A DNA stretch of 8,206 nucleotides from contig DUEQ01000057.1 in the NCBI GenBank assembly GCA_011192085.1, positions 1 through 8,206 of the forward strand. The letters run 5' to 3'. Origin of the DNA: Caldilineae bacterium (GTDB lineage: Bacteria; Chloroflexota; Anaerolineae; J102). Both the position numbers and the translations under genes were made by a program. The first letter of the stretch is position 1, and every line of letters starts with the position of its first letter. This document shows, in pieces, positions 7,301 to 8,206 of the stretch. The notes beneath the pieces were generated by a model. It was given only the letters and a program-made list of their open reading frames with translations, did no database searches and had not been told where the DNA came from.

Positions 7301-8206
7301 CACCGCGGACGGGTATCAGATGGAAGTGGCCGCGCCTTTGAGCATGTTGGGCGGAACCCTGGCCGGTGGCCGCTCCCTGGGCTTCGACGTGGGGCTGGAG
7401 GATGATGACGATGGCGATGGTCGGGCCGAGACCTGGTTGGTGTGGGAAGGCGCAAGCCCTGGCGGCGTCTTCTCCGATATGGGGCGGATCGCATTGCGGT
7501 CCTACGAACGCATCCTGCAACCGGGCGTCGATGGCTACCATGGCGTGGATGACACGATGATCGATCTCTGGAACGCCAGCGCCAACTATGGGGCCAACGG
7601 CCAGATCGAATGGCGGGCCAACAGCGGCGGCCCCATCAAGAAGGTCCTCACCCGGTTCGATCTCTCGTCCCTGCCCGCGGACGCCATGGTGGACGAGGCG
7701 TCCCTCTGCTATTACACCACCAGCAACGAGTACGGATACACCCAGGTGCGGGCCTGGCGCATGCAGCGGGCCTGGGCGGAGATGGAAGCCACTTGGGAGC
7801 AGGCCACCGCGACCGATTTCTGGGGCCAGGCGGGCGCGGTGGGAGCCAGCGACCGCGCCGCTTCCGCCACCGACGCCCTTGTTGCGTCCGCGGGGAACCC
7901 GCCCGGTTGGCATTGCTTCGATGTGAGCCAGGATGTGAGGGATTTCATGTCGGGCGCGGCGACCAATTACGGCTGGCAGCTCGAACCGGGGCCCGACTAT
8001 TCCCGCTTTTTCCTGGCTGCGGCTGAATACGCCACCGTGAGTCAGCGTCCCAAACTCATTGTGCGCTACAATCTGCCCGGCAACGCCGACTTTCCCACGC
8101 CCACGCCCACGGCCACGCCCACAAACACCCCCACGCCCACGGTGACTCCCACGGCCACGAATACGCCCACCCCCACCGACACCCCTACGCCCACGAACAC
8201 GCCTAC
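4353..8206 (+). CDS. Very large secreted Asp-box propeller / CBM9-like / DNRLRE-domain protein (3' end beyond window)
   Basis: One frame runs uninterrupted for 1284 codons to the window edge; there is no stop. Residues 1-34 are a signal peptide: basic start, a leucine-rich core at 12-28, and a likely cut after AQA (34). About residues 50-680 carry Asp-box/BNR motifs of the Ycf48-like kind (xxDGGxTW). I count 13, from Trp88 to Trp642, for example SEDGGQTW and HTTDGGQTW, which suggests roughly two seven-bladed beta-propellers. Two CBM9-like domains follow, starting DGDLDDW at 695 and DGDLSDW at 881. They share VRVRWW and an Asp/Gly-rich, possibly calcium-binding loop, so they look like an internal duplication. 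A DNRLRE-type domain lies at about 1060-1240 (LTRFDLSSLPADA, KLIVRYN). From 1248 a Thr-Pro linker begins. Such linkers usually separate the domains of exported Chloroflexota proteins. Function is unknown; binding of extracellular or cell-wall carbohydrate is plausible. No Shine-Dalgarno is visible, and ATG 4353 is chosen because it gives a complete signal peptide. Confidence 0.88.
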   Translation, partial: MPRSTLLTPKRLLFLLPLLLFLLLTPWLAKLAQARPDSPAPAAQTAGWERVWRGEGYLYDLVALDAQNAVGVGSDGLIISTSNGGDTWHYQAPFPELDLRNVAAAGLRLWAVAENGVVITSDDGGGSWRQLGAAQPSPLHGVFFDDANRGWIVGGNGLIRMSEDGGQTWTDQASGVSSTLRAVAFSGDGEHGVVVGDGGVILTTGDHGQTWTRRSGVTAADLHDVSMVGSAILAVGAGDVVLLSDDDGESWQVKQASTGADLYAVVFVPGQSRIAWVAGLDGALAKTTNGGGSWARVTAIAGDEMPGRDLYALAAGSGAAVWAGGSVITENDGAWGGPVNPRSWFIWQTDDGATWRHNIGGHYPRWFDIVAASEDVAYAVGDHLVALKTEDGGYSWRELYQELRSDPATGGAADDYRSWLMAIQCAPGNPDDCHAVGRFGLILHTTDGGQTWKREYAPGYGGYLYDVNRTSAQKGVVTGTHYFFHTSDNGAHWNGATNNDHYLTGVDLDMISPDAGALALLKPYYHYTTDGGVNWGLKYLPGTYGSWKFEALTAVDADENGQLDHVWLAGCSRAPGGWQHSAPCIDAAVVRTTDNGVSWSDVVLTGSGIPSLLAIDMVNDRTGWAVGEHGGLIVTHDGGDTWQVIDVPVTGKLYGVSAWSENLAYAAGEDHVILQYNARNRRSVNAPPQQQVIIDGDLDDWTGISVAAIDADNADTISGDISGPDDLSARVRVRWWEETLYLALDVSDANVTDHDKVTIAIDGGGDGQLGGDNHQITLWAKGRVESDGIPVTSAVSWDATSYQIEIALPAAELGGLFQTYGTVGLNVELFDYDSHFDQKRIIWNGDAVDGPPAGFATITLLPFGGDTRSVTGLPAGNLTLDGDLSDWSGDERFALTAVTAANHQGQPVTDADLSGDVRVRWWPDYLFVAVVVKDDAVGPGDAVYLAFDGDHDGRKGGPNDWVMRIGADGAVSGGYQTLAYVTPTADGYQMEVAAPLSMLGGTLAGGRSLGFDVGLEDDDDGDGRAETWLVWEGASPGGVFSDMGRIALRSYERILQPGVDGYHGVDDTMIDLWNASANYGANGQIEWRANSGGPIKKVLTRFDLSSLPADAMVDEASLCYYTTSNEYGYTQVRAWRMQRAWAEMEATWEQATATDFWGQAGAVGASDRAASATDALVASAGNPPGWHCFDVSQDVRDFMSGAATNYGWQLEPGPDYSRFFLAAAEYATVSQRPKLIVRYNLPGNADFPTPTPTATPTNTPTPTVTPTATNTPTPTDTPTPTNTP
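8094..8206 (+). repeat. Degenerate hexamer repeat encoding a Thr-Pro linker
   Basis: At least 37 residues follow the pattern PTPT(A/N/V/D)TPT. At DNA level they are a degenerate tandem repeat of ACGCCC-like hexamers. The run continues past the window edge. Low-complexity Pro-Thr linkers of this style are common in surface proteins of Chloroflexota and may be sites of O-glycosylation or a wall-spanning stalk (inference). Confidence 0.85.

Noticed and set aside
6984..7913. A 309-codon open frame on the minus strand
   Set aside because: Opposite the second CBM9-like and DNRLRE region of the secreted protein; an antisense shadow.

Overview
This is a GC-rich bacterial window with all supported genes on the plus strand. 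I read it as most likely from a member of the Chloroflexota (Anaerolineae/Caldilineae-like). The last gene encodes a very large secreted protein with Asp-box propeller repeats, CBM9-like domains, a DNRLRE-type domain and a long Pro-Thr linker, a combination typical of that phylum. The iron-uptake genes agree with this but do not prove it. The taxonomic call is inference from protein architecture only.

Positions 1-4049 form a compact ferrous-iron uptake operon. The order is a DtxR/IdeR-type metal-dependent repressor with a C-terminal FeoA-like SH3 domain (37-759), stand-alone FeoA (801-1103), the Fe(II) permease FeoB (1122-3335), a FeoC-like winged-helix protein with four cysteines (3400-3672), and a small NifX/NifB-type iron-cofactor-binding domain protein (3693-4049). 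Gaps are 18-64 bp and no convincing internal terminator is seen, so co-transcription is likely. The repressor probably senses cytoplasmic Fe(II). FeoB imports it, FeoA and FeoC modulate FeoB, and the NifX-like protein may bind or hand on iron or an iron-sulfur species (inference).

Positions 4050-4352 are a 303-bp non-coding stretch. It holds several inverted repeats with mutually exclusive pairings, a good sigma70-like promoter (TTGACG, 17 bp, TATGGT), and a run of 7-bp repeats just before the next start codon. A second 7-bp repeat array fills the gap between feoB and feoC. The two arrays share a related core when read on opposite strands.

Positions 4353-8206 hold one continuous reading frame of 1284 codons, still open at the window end. 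It encodes a signal peptide, about 13 Asp-box/Ycf48-like repeats, two tandem CBM9-like domains, a DNRLRE-like domain and the start of a Thr-Pro-rich linker. It has its own promoter and is probably a cell-surface or secreted protein not functionally tied to the iron operon. No RNA genes, insertion sequences or CRISPR arrays were found.
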